This document shows, piece after piece, positions 52,538 through 61,304 of a DNA stretch of 64,000 bases. Each line of letters opens with the position of its first letter. The stretch's first letter is position 1. The DNA is taken from the NCBI GenBank assembly GCA_963747535.1, contig CAVVFX010000006.1, positions 1,178,001 through 1,242,000 of the forward strand. Direction: 5' to 3'. The DNA is from CAVVFX01 sp963747535. Lineage in GTDB: Bacteria > Acidobacteriota > Terriglobia > Bryobacterales > Bryobacteraceae. Under the pieces are notes generated by a model. It made no database searches. It was not told the origin of the DNA and saw only the letters and a list, made by a program, of their open reading frames with translations. A program made the translations under genes and the position numbers.

Positions 52538-52557
52538 ACCGCGGGGCAGGCTGCGGT
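52538..52557. repeat. Short palindromic repeat, copy 2
   Basis: ACCGCGG-GGCAGG-CTGCGGT is the partner of the hairpin at 40384-40403, with one G-T pair. The flanks (GCTAACCGCGG and GCGGTCCA) also match. Confidence 0.6.
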
Positions 52558-52689
52558 CCAATGTGTCTGAAATTTGCGCCTTTGTCTCCGCGAGCGAAGT
52601 TTTGCCGCAGTTTCTGGAGATACTAAGGAGGTAGGTGCGCAGGTCCCATTTTGCAACTACGTCTAAGGGTCTGGGTCACGTGATGAAGC

Positions 52690-53628
52690 ATGGATAACAG
52701 CGGATCGAGGCTCGGCGTTTATCTGCTGTCACTGCCGGAACGCGTAGTGCGGTCGGCGGCCGCACTGGCCGCCGGGCTCGCGCGGGAGATTTCAACGCAA
52801 GTCCTTCCTCGCTCGGTTCGACGGACCCTGATCTACCGGCTCATGGTGGAGAATACGCTGCGGTTTCTGATTCAGGAAGTGGGGGCTGTGGAGGGGGTGT
52901 ACGGTTCCAGCGAGCCTCTGGCCGACCGGTTTGCCATACGCCGCGCGGCGTCGCATGGTATTGAAGCGGCGGGGATTCTCGCCTTTCATGCTTCACCGAT
53001 CTGGGTCCTGGCGGCACTGGCGGACCTGTCCGGCGCCGGGCGGTCACTCATTCCGGAGATCTCACAGGCTTTGCGTGCCGAGGGTCTGCTTGAGCCGGAG
53101 GACCGTCCGTTCGACAATGTCGACCAGCTTTTGGACGGCCTGCAAAAAAGTGTTGGGCGTCTTGCCGCGGCGGCGAACTCGCCACCCTTAAATATCCGGG
53201 AAATCCGTGCAGAATGGGAGAAATTGCGGAACGAGTTGCCGGATCCAGCGGAATTTCCTGGAGTAGAGGTGCTGACCCGTACGTGGAGGAAGCTGACCGA
53301 GACAGCCGGAGAGGAGAAAGTTTCGATCTTCAGGGTTTCATCGTTATTGGCCATTTCAGCCATGAGGAAACTTCCCGCGAATGTGCTGTGGTTGTCGCGT
53401 GCGAGCGGACTGGTGGGGAGGCGCACCGGGGAGGTGCTGGTGGAGAGAATCCTTGACGACTACGCGGAATCGCTGAGGGAGATTCAGCGGACCGGGCACC
53501 TTAGATTCTGGATCAACGAGTTTGCACCTTATGCCCGGGCTACTGCGCGCCAGTTTTCAAGGCGTCATATCTCATTGACGGAACAGCTCCTTCGGCGGTC
53601 TAATGTAAAACAAGAAAAAATAGGTTAA
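52690..53628 (+). CDS. Uncharacterised helical protein
   Basis: I do not recognise this 312-residue protein. It has alternating hydrophobic and charged helices, including SLPERVVRSAAALAAGLARE near the start, FHASPIWVLAALADLSGAG near residue 100 and IRAEWEKLRNELPDPAEF near 180. No signal peptide, clear membrane helix or catalytic motif stands out. The codon use is normal for the region. It lies 144 bases before a second unknown gene on the same strand. ATG 52690 is the first start in the frame after a spacer. Confidence 0.6.
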   Translation: MDNSGSRLGVYLLSLPERVVRSAAALAAGLAREISTQVLPRSVRRTLIYRLMVENTLRFLIQEVGAVEGVYGSSEPLADRFAIRRAASHGIEAAGILAFHASPIWVLAALADLSGAGRSLIPEISQALRAEGLLEPEDRPFDNVDQLLDGLQKSVGRLAAAANSPPLNIREIRAEWEKLRNELPDPAEFPGVEVLTRTWRKLTETAGEEKVSIFRVSSLLAISAMRKLPANVLWLSRASGLVGRRTGEVLVERILDDYAESLREIQRTGHLRFWINEFAPYARATARQFSRRHISLTEQLLRRSNVKQEKIG

Positions 53629-53636
53629 ATGCCCGC

Positions 53637-53664
53637 TTGACTCCACAATGATATTAGGATTAAT
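53637..53664 (+). promoter_or_regulatory. Weak candidate promoter
   Basis: TTGACT at 53637-53642 and ATTAAT at 53659-53664 are 16 bases apart. The match of the -10 is only four of six, so this is tentative. It would serve the 132-residue gene at 53773. Confidence 0.25.
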
Positions 53665-53772
53665 CTCATGGGTAATGCCGTGTAGCGGGATTTTGGTTAC
53701 CGGCTGTCGATCTCAACCGTTCGGAGCGGATCGTGATCGAGTCTGAAGGCGAAGTTGCAGGAGAGCAAATTT

Positions 53773-54171
53773 ATGACACTGGATGTTTCGGCTGCGCGGT
53801 TTATCCCGATGCGGCGGCTTCTATCGGGCGAGGATGAGGAGTATCTGATCCGGCAAGGCTTTCATCGCGAGGCTTCCTGGATCCGGTCCCATCACCGGGA
53901 GTACTTCTTCGCGTTTGTCGATATGCTCGAAAAGGATTTCGGCGCCGCACATGCCGCACGCAAGACGGCCATGGCAGGCAACTGGGACTTCGAGGCTCTT
54001 CTGAGAGAGCGCTTTACTGCGTCCTACTACCTCTGGGTCATGCGAACTGCCGGCGCGATGCACCTGGTCCGTTTGCCGCAAGCTGCCCGCCTGGCGGAAG
54101 CATGCTTCCAGAAGGTCCAGCCGTTCATTAGTGCGACTTCGCTGCAAACGGAGACCGCAGGGGCTTTTTAG
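53773..54171 (+). CDS. Small protein of unknown function
   Basis: This 132-residue protein is not one I recognise. It appears mostly helical (HHREYFFAFVDMLEKDFGAA, FTASYYLWVMRTAGAMHLVR) with many aromatic residues, and has no signal peptide or known motif. AGGAGAG 8 bases before ATG 53773 supports this start over the upstream TTG at 53755. It converges on the membrane protein gene at 54191, only 19 bases away. Confidence 0.65.
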   Translation: MTLDVSAARFIPMRRLLSGEDEEYLIRQGFHREASWIRSHHREYFFAFVDMLEKDFGAAHAARKTAMAGNWDFEALLRERFTASYYLWVMRTAGAMHLVRLPQAARLAEACFQKVQPFISATSLQTETAGAF

Positions 54172-54190
54172 GTTCGGCTGGTCACGCTGG

Positions 54191-54982
54191 TCACGAGGCC
54201 TTTGGTACGCCGACCTCACCAGGAAAGTCCCTCATCAACTTTAGAAGTTCCCGGTTCACCCGTTCGATCTTGATAATGTCCTCGGGCGCCATCGCGGGTA
54301 CACATTCCCGCTCCTCACCCTTCCGCGTGAGCAAAATGGCCCACGCGGCAAAACTCCCAGCAGCAACTAAGACCAGCAAAAGATTTGCCTGAGCGGTCAA
54401 CCTTTCGCCACTCAGTGTGAGCGTCAGCCAACTCAGAGCGGTTACGGCAAGATAAGTCACCGTGATGTGCGTATGGCGAACGACGTTGGGAGCAACGGCC
54501 TCCGGATAGTTACGAAAAAACAGCCAGACCAGGAGCGTGAAAAGCGCAAGCGCTGCCATCAGGACACGATTAAGGATCAAATAAATCCGGAAATCATGAT
54601 CAAAAACCAAAGCCTTCCATTCGAACGGCCACAAGATCAGCGAAGCCATGACGGCAACCGAGATCAAGGTGGCAAACAGATATCGACCGAAGCGTCCGAT
54701 CCCTTTATAACTGCGGGTCCATTTGGAGAAGAGCTCGAGAACGATCCAGCACCACAGGAACCAAACCAGCGGTTCGGTTATTTTCCAGACGTTCCCCATC
54801 GACGAACGTGAGTACGCGTGATGCACTGAAACAATCAGAAGTGATGCCTGCAAAGCAAATACGCAAGTACCGGTTAATAGAGCCGGGTACACTCCAGCAA
54901 GGCCCTGCAGAAGCAGACGCGTCGCCAGAATCAGTTCCGTAGCAACTGATAAGCGCCAAATGATATTAATCGCCTCGCGCAC
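54191..54982 (-). CDS. Seven-helix membrane protein, unknown
   Basis: This 263-residue protein has about seven hydrophobic segments and a short cytoplasmic tail (DIIKIERVNRELLKLMRDFP). No enzymatic motif is visible. The arrangement of helices resembles small sensor-like membrane proteins seen in Acidobacteria, which I state with low certainty. The start is GTG 54982; the next in-frame ATG would remove two helices. The candidate secreted peptide lies 55 bases upstream on the same strand, so they may be co-transcribed. Confidence 0.7.
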   Translation of the reverse strand: MREAINIIWRLSVATELILATRLLLQGLAGVYPALLTGTCVFALQASLLIVSVHHAYSRSSMGNVWKITEPLVWFLWCWIVLELFSKWTRSYKGIGRFGRYLFATLISVAVMASLILWPFEWKALVFDHDFRIYLILNRVLMAALALFTLLVWLFFRNYPEAVAPNVVRHTHITVTYLAVTALSWLTLTLSGERLTAQANLLLVLVAAGSFAAWAILLTRKGEERECVPAMAPEDIIKIERVNRELLKLMRDFPGEVGVPKAS

Positions 54983-55037
54983 TCAACACCCATTATCACG
55001 CGAGTCGAGACAACCGGTGGAGAAGATTCTCCGCGGG

Positions 55038-55178
55038 TTATCGGACCATACTGACGATGTTTCCGCCATCGCCACAGTTCGGGGGGCACAGCGGTGCCGG
55101 GCTCTGGAATTTCTGGATCGGGCTGCGGGCGCCGGCGATGGTGAGCAAGAAAGCTGCGGTGAGGATGAGTCTTTTCAT
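55038..55178 (-). CDS. Candidate small secreted peptide (46 residues)
   Basis: The frame reads MKRLILTAAFLLTIAGARSP, then IQKFQSPAPLCPPNCGDGGN, then IVSMVR and TAA. A basic start, a hydrophobic stretch and small residues form a good signal peptide; the remainder would be about 29 residues with a CPPNC pair that could form a disulfide. AAGGA lies too close to the ATG for a normal ribosome binding site. The remaining parts of the 393-base gap (54983-55037 and 55179-55375) show nothing recognisable. Real gene status is plausible but unproven. Confidence 0.45.
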   Translation of the reverse strand: MKRLILTAAFLLTIAGARSPIQKFQSPAPLCPPNCGDGGNIVSMVR

Positions 55179-55375
55179 GTCCTTAGCGTACGAAATCGAA
55201 CTCGTAGTGCGCACGATGCACAGCGGATGTTCTGAAAAGGGAACAGTACGTAGGAGTGGGGCCGGTACCTTATGACTACTTTGGTATATTGATTGGTTGT
55301 TTCATTGGATTTACAAGGATTTCTTTGTTCCATATTCAGAACAAATAGCAAATAGATCACTGGTTACATGGCTGG

Positions 55376-57172
55376 CTAGGGGTTTCGCAGGCCCGACGGG
55401 GGGAGATAAGTACCCTTCGGTTCGCGGCGCCACCACACATGTGTCGCCTCCCTGTAATGTATATCACTAAAACGATATTCAAAGGCCATGGCTCGCACAT
55501 ATCTTGGACGTTGTCCGGCGAACGGGTCCCTCTCCAGCAATTGCAAGACCTCCGGCGAAGCGGTCAGGAGCCGGTACATGAAGGCACTGAACCAGGGGTT
55601 TTCGCGATAATTGCCCAGAGCGGCAAACCACATCTGCCAGTCGAGGCGCGGCTGGTGAGGCGCTACCCATCGCGGCGCACTTTTGGGATCTCCCGGTTTA
55701 TAGCGGAATCTGTAAGTTTCCCAGGAGTTTCCGTCACGCGAGCCCTGCACCTCGATTTCAATCCGGATCGTGGTCATGGATGCGAATAATCCATAGCTAT
55801 TGACTACGCCAAAGGGCGATAATCCAGCCACCATCTCCTGGCCAAAGGCAGGAACAGGTGCGGAAAACATGGTGGCAATTTCCACGCCGCTGACTGCCAG
55901 AACGAAAACTAACAGGACCGCGCTACAGAGCCGGGAAGCGATCGAGTCCACAGGGCCGCGTTGATAGCGCCGAAGTCTTTCCCCGAACCGCCCCCAGAAC
56001 CGGTCGTCGAGCAGGAACAGACAGAGAGCCATTGCCAGAAGATTGAAGCAGGTGTAATTCCCCGTCAGCATGATCAGCAATTGCAAGGTAAAGAATGCCG
56101 CGGCGGCCATGTGCTTCAATCGCCGGGGACCGAAAACGAAGAAGGGGGCCAACAACTCAACTACGAAGACGGAAGCGGTCGACATCTTCTGGAACCACAT
56201 AGGCGCCTGGAAGGCGTACCAGGCCAGGGGAGTCGGCAGGGGCTGTGTCTCGTAGTGGTACGACAGGGCGGTGAGATTCGCCCAGACCGGATCGTGGCTC
56301 AGCAGCTTCACGCAGCCGGATTCGAACATGAGCCGGAACAAAAGCCACTGGCACAGCCAGACCCGCGGCCAGGAAGGGGTCAGGAAGATGGCGAGGAAGG
56401 CGCATTCGAGCAAAAGGAAGTCCCATTGATAGCCCATGAAAACCTGGCCGCCAGTCACCAGCGACAGATAAAGAACAAAAATCAGCGCGAACAGGACCCG
56501 CTGAAACAGGGCTCGTCGAAAGAACGAAAGCGCGCAGATCAGCGACAGGGCCGCGCCGATCCAGCACGTCCACGCGAGAGCGCCGTCGGAGTGCCACCAC
56601 CAGAAGATTGTAGGAGCTTCCAGAAAATGCGCCTGGCTTCCTCCACTGGAATTCTTCACAGCCTCCAGGAGGTCGGCCACGGGAAGGATTCCTTGCGATC
56701 CGATGAGACCGCGCACCTGAACACCAAACGAGATGAAAGCGATCAGGAAGAGGGTCGCCAAAACGCGGCGGAAGAGCCACACGGCGGTCTTGTATTGGGG
56801 TTCGGCAAAGGATGCCCCCCACAGTTTGCGGGTGACCCAGGTCGCGGTCTTGCGATGTCCGGCGATCTCACGGTAAACCCAATCGCTTGCCGGCGCAAAG
56901 AGCGGGACATGCCGGTAGGACCAGGCCAGCCATCCGTATCCGATGACGTCCTTCAAGGACTCGAAGATAGCCGGTGCGCCGCTCGATCGGGCGCCATGTT
57001 CATCGATGAACTGCACCGCGCGCCGGAAGTCCTCCAGGGGGATTTCCGGATGCAGAGGGGCGGCTTCCTGGTAAGGGACAGCTTGTCCGCGGCCGCCGGT
57101 GATGGTCTTCCAACGGTCGACGCACCTCCGGCAGAAACCGCAGTCTCCGTCATAGATCAGTTGGCCAGGCAC
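55376..57172 (-). CDS. DCC-type thioredoxin-like domain fused to lipase maturation factor
   Basis: This 598-residue protein begins with a DUF393/DCC domain (LIYDGDCGFCRRCVDRW, residues 5-21, with a CXXC pair) and continues as a lipase maturation factor-like membrane protein. The membrane part has multiple helices, GSQGILPVADLL near 165, WDFLLLECAFLAIF, FRLMFESGCVKLLS and ALSYHYETQPLPTPLAWYAF. In animals LMF1 helps fold dimeric lipases; in bacteria the role is unknown. The fusion suggests thiol-disulfide exchange linked to a membrane helper. ATG 57172 gives the complete DCC motif. Confidence 0.88.
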   Translation of the reverse strand: MPGQLIYDGDCGFCRRCVDRWKTITGGRGQAVPYQEAAPLHPEIPLEDFRRAVQFIDEHGARSSGAPAIFESLKDVIGYGWLAWSYRHVPLFAPASDWVYREIAGHRKTATWVTRKLWGASFAEPQYKTAVWLFRRVLATLFLIAFISFGVQVRGLIGSQGILPVADLLEAVKNSSGGSQAHFLEAPTIFWWWHSDGALAWTCWIGAALSLICALSFFRRALFQRVLFALIFVLYLSLVTGGQVFMGYQWDFLLLECAFLAIFLTPSWPRVWLCQWLLFRLMFESGCVKLLSHDPVWANLTALSYHYETQPLPTPLAWYAFQAPMWFQKMSTASVFVVELLAPFFVFGPRRLKHMAAAAFFTLQLLIMLTGNYTCFNLLAMALCLFLLDDRFWGRFGERLRRYQRGPVDSIASRLCSAVLLVFVLAVSGVEIATMFSAPVPAFGQEMVAGLSPFGVVNSYGLFASMTTIRIEIEVQGSRDGNSWETYRFRYKPGDPKSAPRWVAPHQPRLDWQMWFAALGNYRENPWFSAFMYRLLTASPEVLQLLERDPFAGQRPRYVRAMAFEYRFSDIHYREATHVWWRREPKGTYLPPSGLRNP

Positions 57173-57268
57173 TCACGCCATGGATACCATACTCGGAGTG
57201 AACCCTGGACATTCGGATGGCTTTGGTGGCGCAGGCCGTTTGGCCTGGTGAAGGCTGCTACCCAGCCC

Positions 57269-57294
57269 GCAGACCACAAAAAACGACGGTCTGC
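57269..57294. repeat. Hairpin repeat family 2, copy 2
   Basis: GCAGACC-ACAAAAAACGAC-GGTCTGC differs from 62507-62532 (in inverse) at a single base and from 48847-48872 at two. All three copies are outside coding sequence. Confidence 0.75.
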
Positions 57295-57419
57295 GCTTAC
57301 GGTTGCCCTGCCCCAGCAGCCTATGGCAGAAGGCGCCGCAGGCCAAAGGCCTACTCCACTTTGACTGTGAGTATTACAAGGCTGCAAACAGTTAGTTCTT
57401 CGTTGTGGAGTACGCGTTT

Positions 57420-57451
57420 CGCCTGCGCTCGCGCGCTGGAGAGACTTCTGC
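57420..57451 (-). repeat. Interspersed repeat, copy 2 (partner at 2881-2914)
   Basis: On the minus strand this reads GCAGAAGTCTCTCCAGCGCG followed by CGAGCGCAGGCG. It resembles 2881-2914 with a few substitutions and a 2-base length difference. Confidence 0.5.
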
Positions 57452-57489
57452 TACAGGGTGTTTGCCCCTTTCTGCGGAGTAGCCTGGAA

Positions 57490-59193
57490 TTAACGCGACA
57501 CCGGCCGTTCTATGTGTCCGGCGGCGAGGAGGAGTTCTTCCGCGTTCTTCAAGGCTGCCGGGGTCAACTGTTCCCCGGAGAGTAAGCGGCCAATCTCGTG
57601 CGTCCGCCCGCCGCCGTCCAGTTCAGTCACGCGCGCCATGGTGCGTCCGCCTGCCTCCAGCTTTTGGACGACGTAATGATAATCGGCGAAGCAGGCGATC
57701 TGCGCCAGGTGGGTCACGCACAAGACCTGGTTCGCAGCAGCGAGTTTCTTCAACCGCCGGCCCACGCCTTCCGCCGCGCGTCCGCTGATCCCCGCGTCGA
57801 CCTCGTCGAATACCAGGGTGCGCGACCCTTCACCCGCCACGGCTCTACCCGTCTCGACGAAGCATGTCTTCAACGCCAGGGCGATGCGCGACAACTCGCC
57901 GCCCGAGGCGACCTTATCCAAGGGACGCGGCGCCTCCCCGACGTTCGGCGACACCAGGAATTCCACCTCATCGGCGCCGCGTTCACTCCACTCCGCCGGC
58001 GCCACCCGGACCTCGAAAACAGTGCGATCCATCGCCAGGGGTTTCAGTTCTTCTTCCACACGCCGCGATAAGATTGCTGCCGCGGCGCGCCTCTGAGTCG
58101 CCAATTGCGCGCTGAGCCGCTCGTATCCCGAAGCAATCTTTTCCCGCTCAGCTGCCAGAGTGGCTGCGCGCTCGCCGGCCGTCTCCACACCCGCAAGGCT
58201 GGCCCGCACGGTTTCGAGGAACGCCAGCACCTCGTTGAGCGTGCCGCCGTATTTGCGCTTCAGACGGTCCAGTGCGGCGAGGCGCGTTTCGATTTCCTCC
58301 AGGCGCGCGGGATTGTCTTCGAGTCGCGAAAGATAGTCCCGCAGCGTGTAGGAAGCTTCCTGGATCGCGATCCTGGCCGGATCGAGCATCTGATTCACCT
58401 GCGAAAGAGAAGAATCGATCCGGCTCAACTCGTCGAGCCGCTTCATCGCCAACCGCACCATGGCCAGCGCCGACTCGGGCGATTCGTAAAGTGCCGAGAA
58501 CGCCGCGCTCGCCGCCTCGGAGACGCGTCCCACATTCTGCTGGATGCGCCGCTCCTCGTCGAGGGCGGTGTCTTCTCCCACGACTGGCGCGGCCGACTCA
58601 ATTTCGTTACGTTGAAACTGCCAGAGATCGAGCAGCCGCAGTTTCTCCTGCTCGTTGGTTTGCAGACTGGCGATCTCCTCCTCAATCGCGTGCAACGAAC
58701 GGAAAGAAGTACGCACCTCGGCTACCAGGTCGCGCGTGCCCGCGAACCCGTCGAGCATTTGCAGTTGCGCGGCGGGCGAAAAGAGCAGTTGCTGATCGTG
58801 CTGTCCGTGAATGTCGCCCAATAGTGGCGCCAGTTCCTTGAGGAGCGCCAGCGTTACGGGACGGCTGCCGGCGTACGCGCGGGACTTGCCGTTCGAAAGG
58901 ATCTCGCGCTCCACCAGGATCTCACCGTCCTCGGTTTCGAGGCCAGCTCCCTGCAACAGGGCCGAGAGACCGTCCGACGGCGGAACTGCGAATCGGCCGG
59001 AGATGCGGGCGCGTTCTTCGCCGGACCGGACCAGGTCGCCGGAAGCCCGCGCGCCAAAGAGCAGCGCCAGGGCATCCACCACAATCGATTTACCGCTGCC
59101 GGTTTCGCCCGTCAGGAGATTCAGCCCGCCGTGAAAGCGCAGTCGCAGGCGATCGGCCACCGCGTAGTTCTCGATCGCAAGTTCAAGGAGCAT
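57490..59193 (-). CDS. recN: DNA repair protein RecN
   Basis: This 567-residue SMC-like ATPase acts in double-strand break repair. The Walker A GETGSGKSIVVDALALLF is at residues 31-48, the Walker B/signature region includes VASGGELSRIALALK and LVFDEVDAGISGRAAEG near 447, and the middle is a coiled coil (ERRIQQNVGRVSEAASA). Length fits. ATG 59193 is followed by the usual LLELAIENYAV. No LexA box is identified with certainty. Confidence 0.94.
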   Translation of the reverse strand: MLLELAIENYAVADRLRLRFHGGLNLLTGETGSGKSIVVDALALLFGARASGDLVRSGEERARISGRFAVPPSDGLSALLQGAGLETEDGEILVEREILSNGKSRAYAGSRPVTLALLKELAPLLGDIHGQHDQQLLFSPAAQLQMLDGFAGTRDLVAEVRTSFRSLHAIEEEIASLQTNEQEKLRLLDLWQFQRNEIESAAPVVGEDTALDEERRIQQNVGRVSEAASAAFSALYESPESALAMVRLAMKRLDELSRIDSSLSQVNQMLDPARIAIQEASYTLRDYLSRLEDNPARLEEIETRLAALDRLKRKYGGTLNEVLAFLETVRASLAGVETAGERAATLAAEREKIASGYERLSAQLATQRRAAAAILSRRVEEELKPLAMDRTVFEVRVAPAEWSERGADEVEFLVSPNVGEAPRPLDKVASGGELSRIALALKTCFVETGRAVAGEGSRTLVFDEVDAGISGRAAEGVGRRLKKLAAANQVLCVTHLAQIACFADYHYVVQKLEAGGRTMARVTELDGGGRTHEIGRLLSGEQLTPAALKNAEELLLAAGHIERPVSR

Positions 59194-59305
59194 TCACTCA
59201 AGATCTTAGCGTTAGTTGTGCGCGGCGAGTGCGGACCCTCCAGCTAAGTCCACCATTTCATAAATGCGGCCTCGTATTCTCACAGTGAAATGCACCGGCT
59301 TCTTA

Positions 59306-59364
59306 ACGGTCGCGGCTCGCTAACTAAACACTTCTGAGCCGCGACCGTCAGGGAGTCGGTGTGG
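59306..59364. repeat. GAGCCGCGACCGT family repeat with long hairpin
   Basis: ACGGTCGCGGCTC (59306-59318) and GAGCCGCGACCGT (59336-59348) are perfectly complementary over 13 bases with a 17-base loop. The right arm and its flank (CAGGGAGTCGGT) match 29851-29880 and inverted 32891-32920. It lies in the 274-base gap between recN and the DUF167 gene. Confidence 0.65.
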
Positions 59365-59426
59365 CAGAATACGTTGGCGGATCTCTGAAACGGTGTAATA
59401 AGCTAGACCGGCTTCTTATCATTCCT

Positions 59427-59452
59427 TTTCATTCGCGTGCATTCGCGGCCAC
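59427..59452 (-). repeat. GAATGCACGCGAATG repeat, inverted copy
   Basis: On the minus strand this reads TGGCCGCGAATGCACGCGAA followed by TGAAAA. It is a relative of 46163-46195. Confidence 0.5.
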
Positions 59453-59467
59453 AATGTTCTCCGGCCT

Positions 59468-59725
59468 TTACGAGATGATGACCTGCTTGCGCGGCGACGT
59501 GTGTCCGGCAACCACTTCCACCCGCGATCGCCCTACGCCAAATTCCTTCGCCAGGAAATCGCACAGCTCCGCGTTGGCCTTGCCCTTTTCCGGAGCGGCG
59601 GCCACTTTGATGCGCAACGTGCCATCCGCCTGCTGCTCCACGATCTCGTTGCGCGAGCTTTTGGGCACTACCTTCACGCTGAGCCGCAGCGGGCGCGGAC
59701 ATCGTTTCAGCCCTTCGATGTCCAT
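59468..59725 (-). CDS. DUF167 (YggU-type) protein
   Basis: This 85-residue protein fits the DUF167/YggU family, of unknown function, with LSVKVVPKSSRNEIV, LRIKVAAAPEKGKANAELC and a terminal VEVVAGHTSPRKQVIIS. Length is normal. ATG 59725 begins 4 bases after the stop of the preceding gene on the same strand; the longer frame with TTG 59746 would overlap it. Only the fold is known in this family, so no role is proposed. Confidence 0.85.
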   Translation of the reverse strand: MDIEGLKRCPRPLRLSVKVVPKSSRNEIVEQQADGTLRIKVAAAPEKGKANAELCDFLAKEFGVGRSRVEVVAGHTSPRKQVIIS

Positions 59726-59729
59726 GCCT

Positions 59730-61298
59730 TTATTGCACGGCCTCAATTTCGGCTTCGGGGATCAGCTTGAGGGACACCGTGGTTTGTCCGCTCTGATCCA
59801 CGGTCGCGGACGTGCTGAATTTCTCGAGGGCCTTGAGCAACGCAGGGTCCGGCATGCCAAAAATCGCCGTATCCAGCGCCAGTGCCGTATAGCCTCCGGG
59901 GGCGACACCTTTCGCCGAAAAATGCCCGTTCTGATCCGCCATGAGGAAGCGAAAATCGGATTCCCGCCGGGATGCAGGTACAAGTAGAACCGTTGCTCCC
60001 GGCGCCGGATCGTCGCCCATTTTGACATCGCCGTCAATCTCTGCCGACGTGGGTGCGAACACGAGTTCGAGCGTGGCCGTCCCACCGCCGGTCATTTCCA
60101 CCGTTCCATCGTTCGCAACCTGGCCATTCCAGCGAATGGTTTTGAGATATGCGCTCTCGATGGGGCTACAATTCACTTTGAACCGATCGGCCGGGACCTC
60201 CTCCATGCTGAAGCTCCCATCATCCGCCGTGTTGGCATTTGGATTGTTCATCGGAATGGTATCGACCGGAGGAAGAGAAACACGAAGACCCTTCAGGACC
60301 GGAGGCTTGGCTGTAGTCCCGCCATCAAACAGGACTCTGCCCTTAATGTTTCCCGGTTCGCTCAAGGTGACTACGATCCCTGTCAGGTCCGCGTCCCCGA
60401 CGGAAATCTCCTGGTGCGCTCCCACATGGTTGTTGACCATGGCGATTAACGTGTACTGCCCGGCATTGACTCCGCGAAATGTGAAGTCCCCATTTTCCTG
60501 GCGGATTGAAGCAGCTCTCCCCATTCCGAAAGGCATGCTCGAAGACGTATCCTGCGGCTGGATCGAGATCGATACCCGGTGGCCTCGTTGAAATCCGGCC
60601 ACTCTTCCCTCGACCGTGAAGATTCTCGTCTTGTGTAACTGGATGTCCATGCCGGACGCTTCCTGACCGGCACTTACCGCAATCGCGGAAGCCGCAGTCA
60701 CATCCGGAGCGGAGGGATAAAATGTCATCGAGTATCCCTCCCGCACCCGCTCCCGCTGCGCGACGGCCGATTTTCCGGCAGGCCCATCGACAGGCGTAAA
60801 ACGATCCACACTCACCGGCCGCGCTACCAGAAAGTAGCGTCCGGACGCAAGATTATAAATGCGGAACTCGCCTTTATCGTTGGTCGAAGACCCGCCTCCC
60901 GCCGGCTGAAGCCGGCGTCCGCCTTGCACGAAGCCCCACTTCATCACGGTGATCGAGACCCCGGTTACCGGATCGCCATCCTCATCGACGACCTTCCCGC
61001 TGATCACGCCGAAAGGAACCAGCTTGAGTTCGAGATTCGACAGTTGCTGTCCCGCGCTGAGGGCCACTCTTGTCCCCGGCAAACCAGGGCGCGTCGCCCC
61101 GTAACTCTGGGTAGCGAAGTTCTGGTGTTGCGCAGTCAGGTTGTAGCTCCCCGGCGCAACCTGCTCGATCACGAAATGCCCGCTCCCATCGGAGATCCCG
61201 GTATAATCTCCGCCCGCGCCTCCGTGAAGTTGTACCTCGGCCTTGCGCAGCGGTTCCCCGGAAACCGCGTTGGTGACGCGTCCTTCCACGCGAGCCAA
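59730..61298 (-). CDS. Carboxypeptidase regulatory-like repeat protein (5' end frameshifted)
   Basis: The 522-residue frame encodes several carboxypeptidase-regulatory-like (CarboxypepD_reg) beta-sandwich units: VEGRVTNAVSGEPLRKAEV, LVPFGVISGKVVDEDGDPV, RIFTVEGRVAGFQRGHRVSI and EIDGDVKMGDDPAPGATV. Such units are common in acidobacterial surface proteins and are probably structural. The frame has only a TTG start at 61298, yet a good signal peptide lies just upstream in another frame (61305-61377); removing one G of the run at 61305-61308 would join them. The actual gene is therefore probably 59730-61377 with a frameshift or sequence error. Its stop is 4 bases before the DUF167 start. Confidence 0.78.
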   Translation of the reverse strand: MARVEGRVTNAVSGEPLRKAEVQLHGGAGGDYTGISDGSGHFVIEQVAPGSYNLTAQHQNFATQSYGATRPGLPGTRVALSAGQQLSNLELKLVPFGVISGKVVDEDGDPVTGVSITVMKWGFVQGGRRLQPAGGGSSTNDKGEFRIYNLASGRYFLVARPVSVDRFTPVDGPAGKSAVAQRERVREGYSMTFYPSAPDVTAASAIAVSAGQEASGMDIQLHKTRIFTVEGRVAGFQRGHRVSISIQPQDTSSSMPFGMGRAASIRQENGDFTFRGVNAGQYTLIAMVNNHVGAHQEISVGDADLTGIVVTLSEPGNIKGRVLFDGGTTAKPPVLKGLRVSLPPVDTIPMNNPNANTADDGSFSMEEVPADRFKVNCSPIESAYLKTIRWNGQVANDGTVEMTGGGTATLELVFAPTSAEIDGDVKMGDDPAPGATVLLVPASRRESDFRFLMADQNGHFSAKGVAPGGYTALALDTAIFGMPDPALLKALEKFSTSATVDQSGQTTVSLKLIPEAEIEAVQ

Positions 61299-61304
61299 AG
61301 TGGA

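Larger units (their letters stand above)
57173..57489. other. Repeat-rich gap between LMF and recN genes
   Basis: This 317-base gap holds hairpin family 2 (57269-57294), a CAGCAGCCTATGGCAG stretch (57312-57327) related to 2868-2883, and the repeat at 57420-57451. No gene is supported. Confidence 0.55.

Noticed and set aside
55961..57364. A 467-codon plus-strand frame opposite the LMF gene
   Set aside because: The translation is rich in charged low-complexity residues and lies fully antisense to a recognised family.
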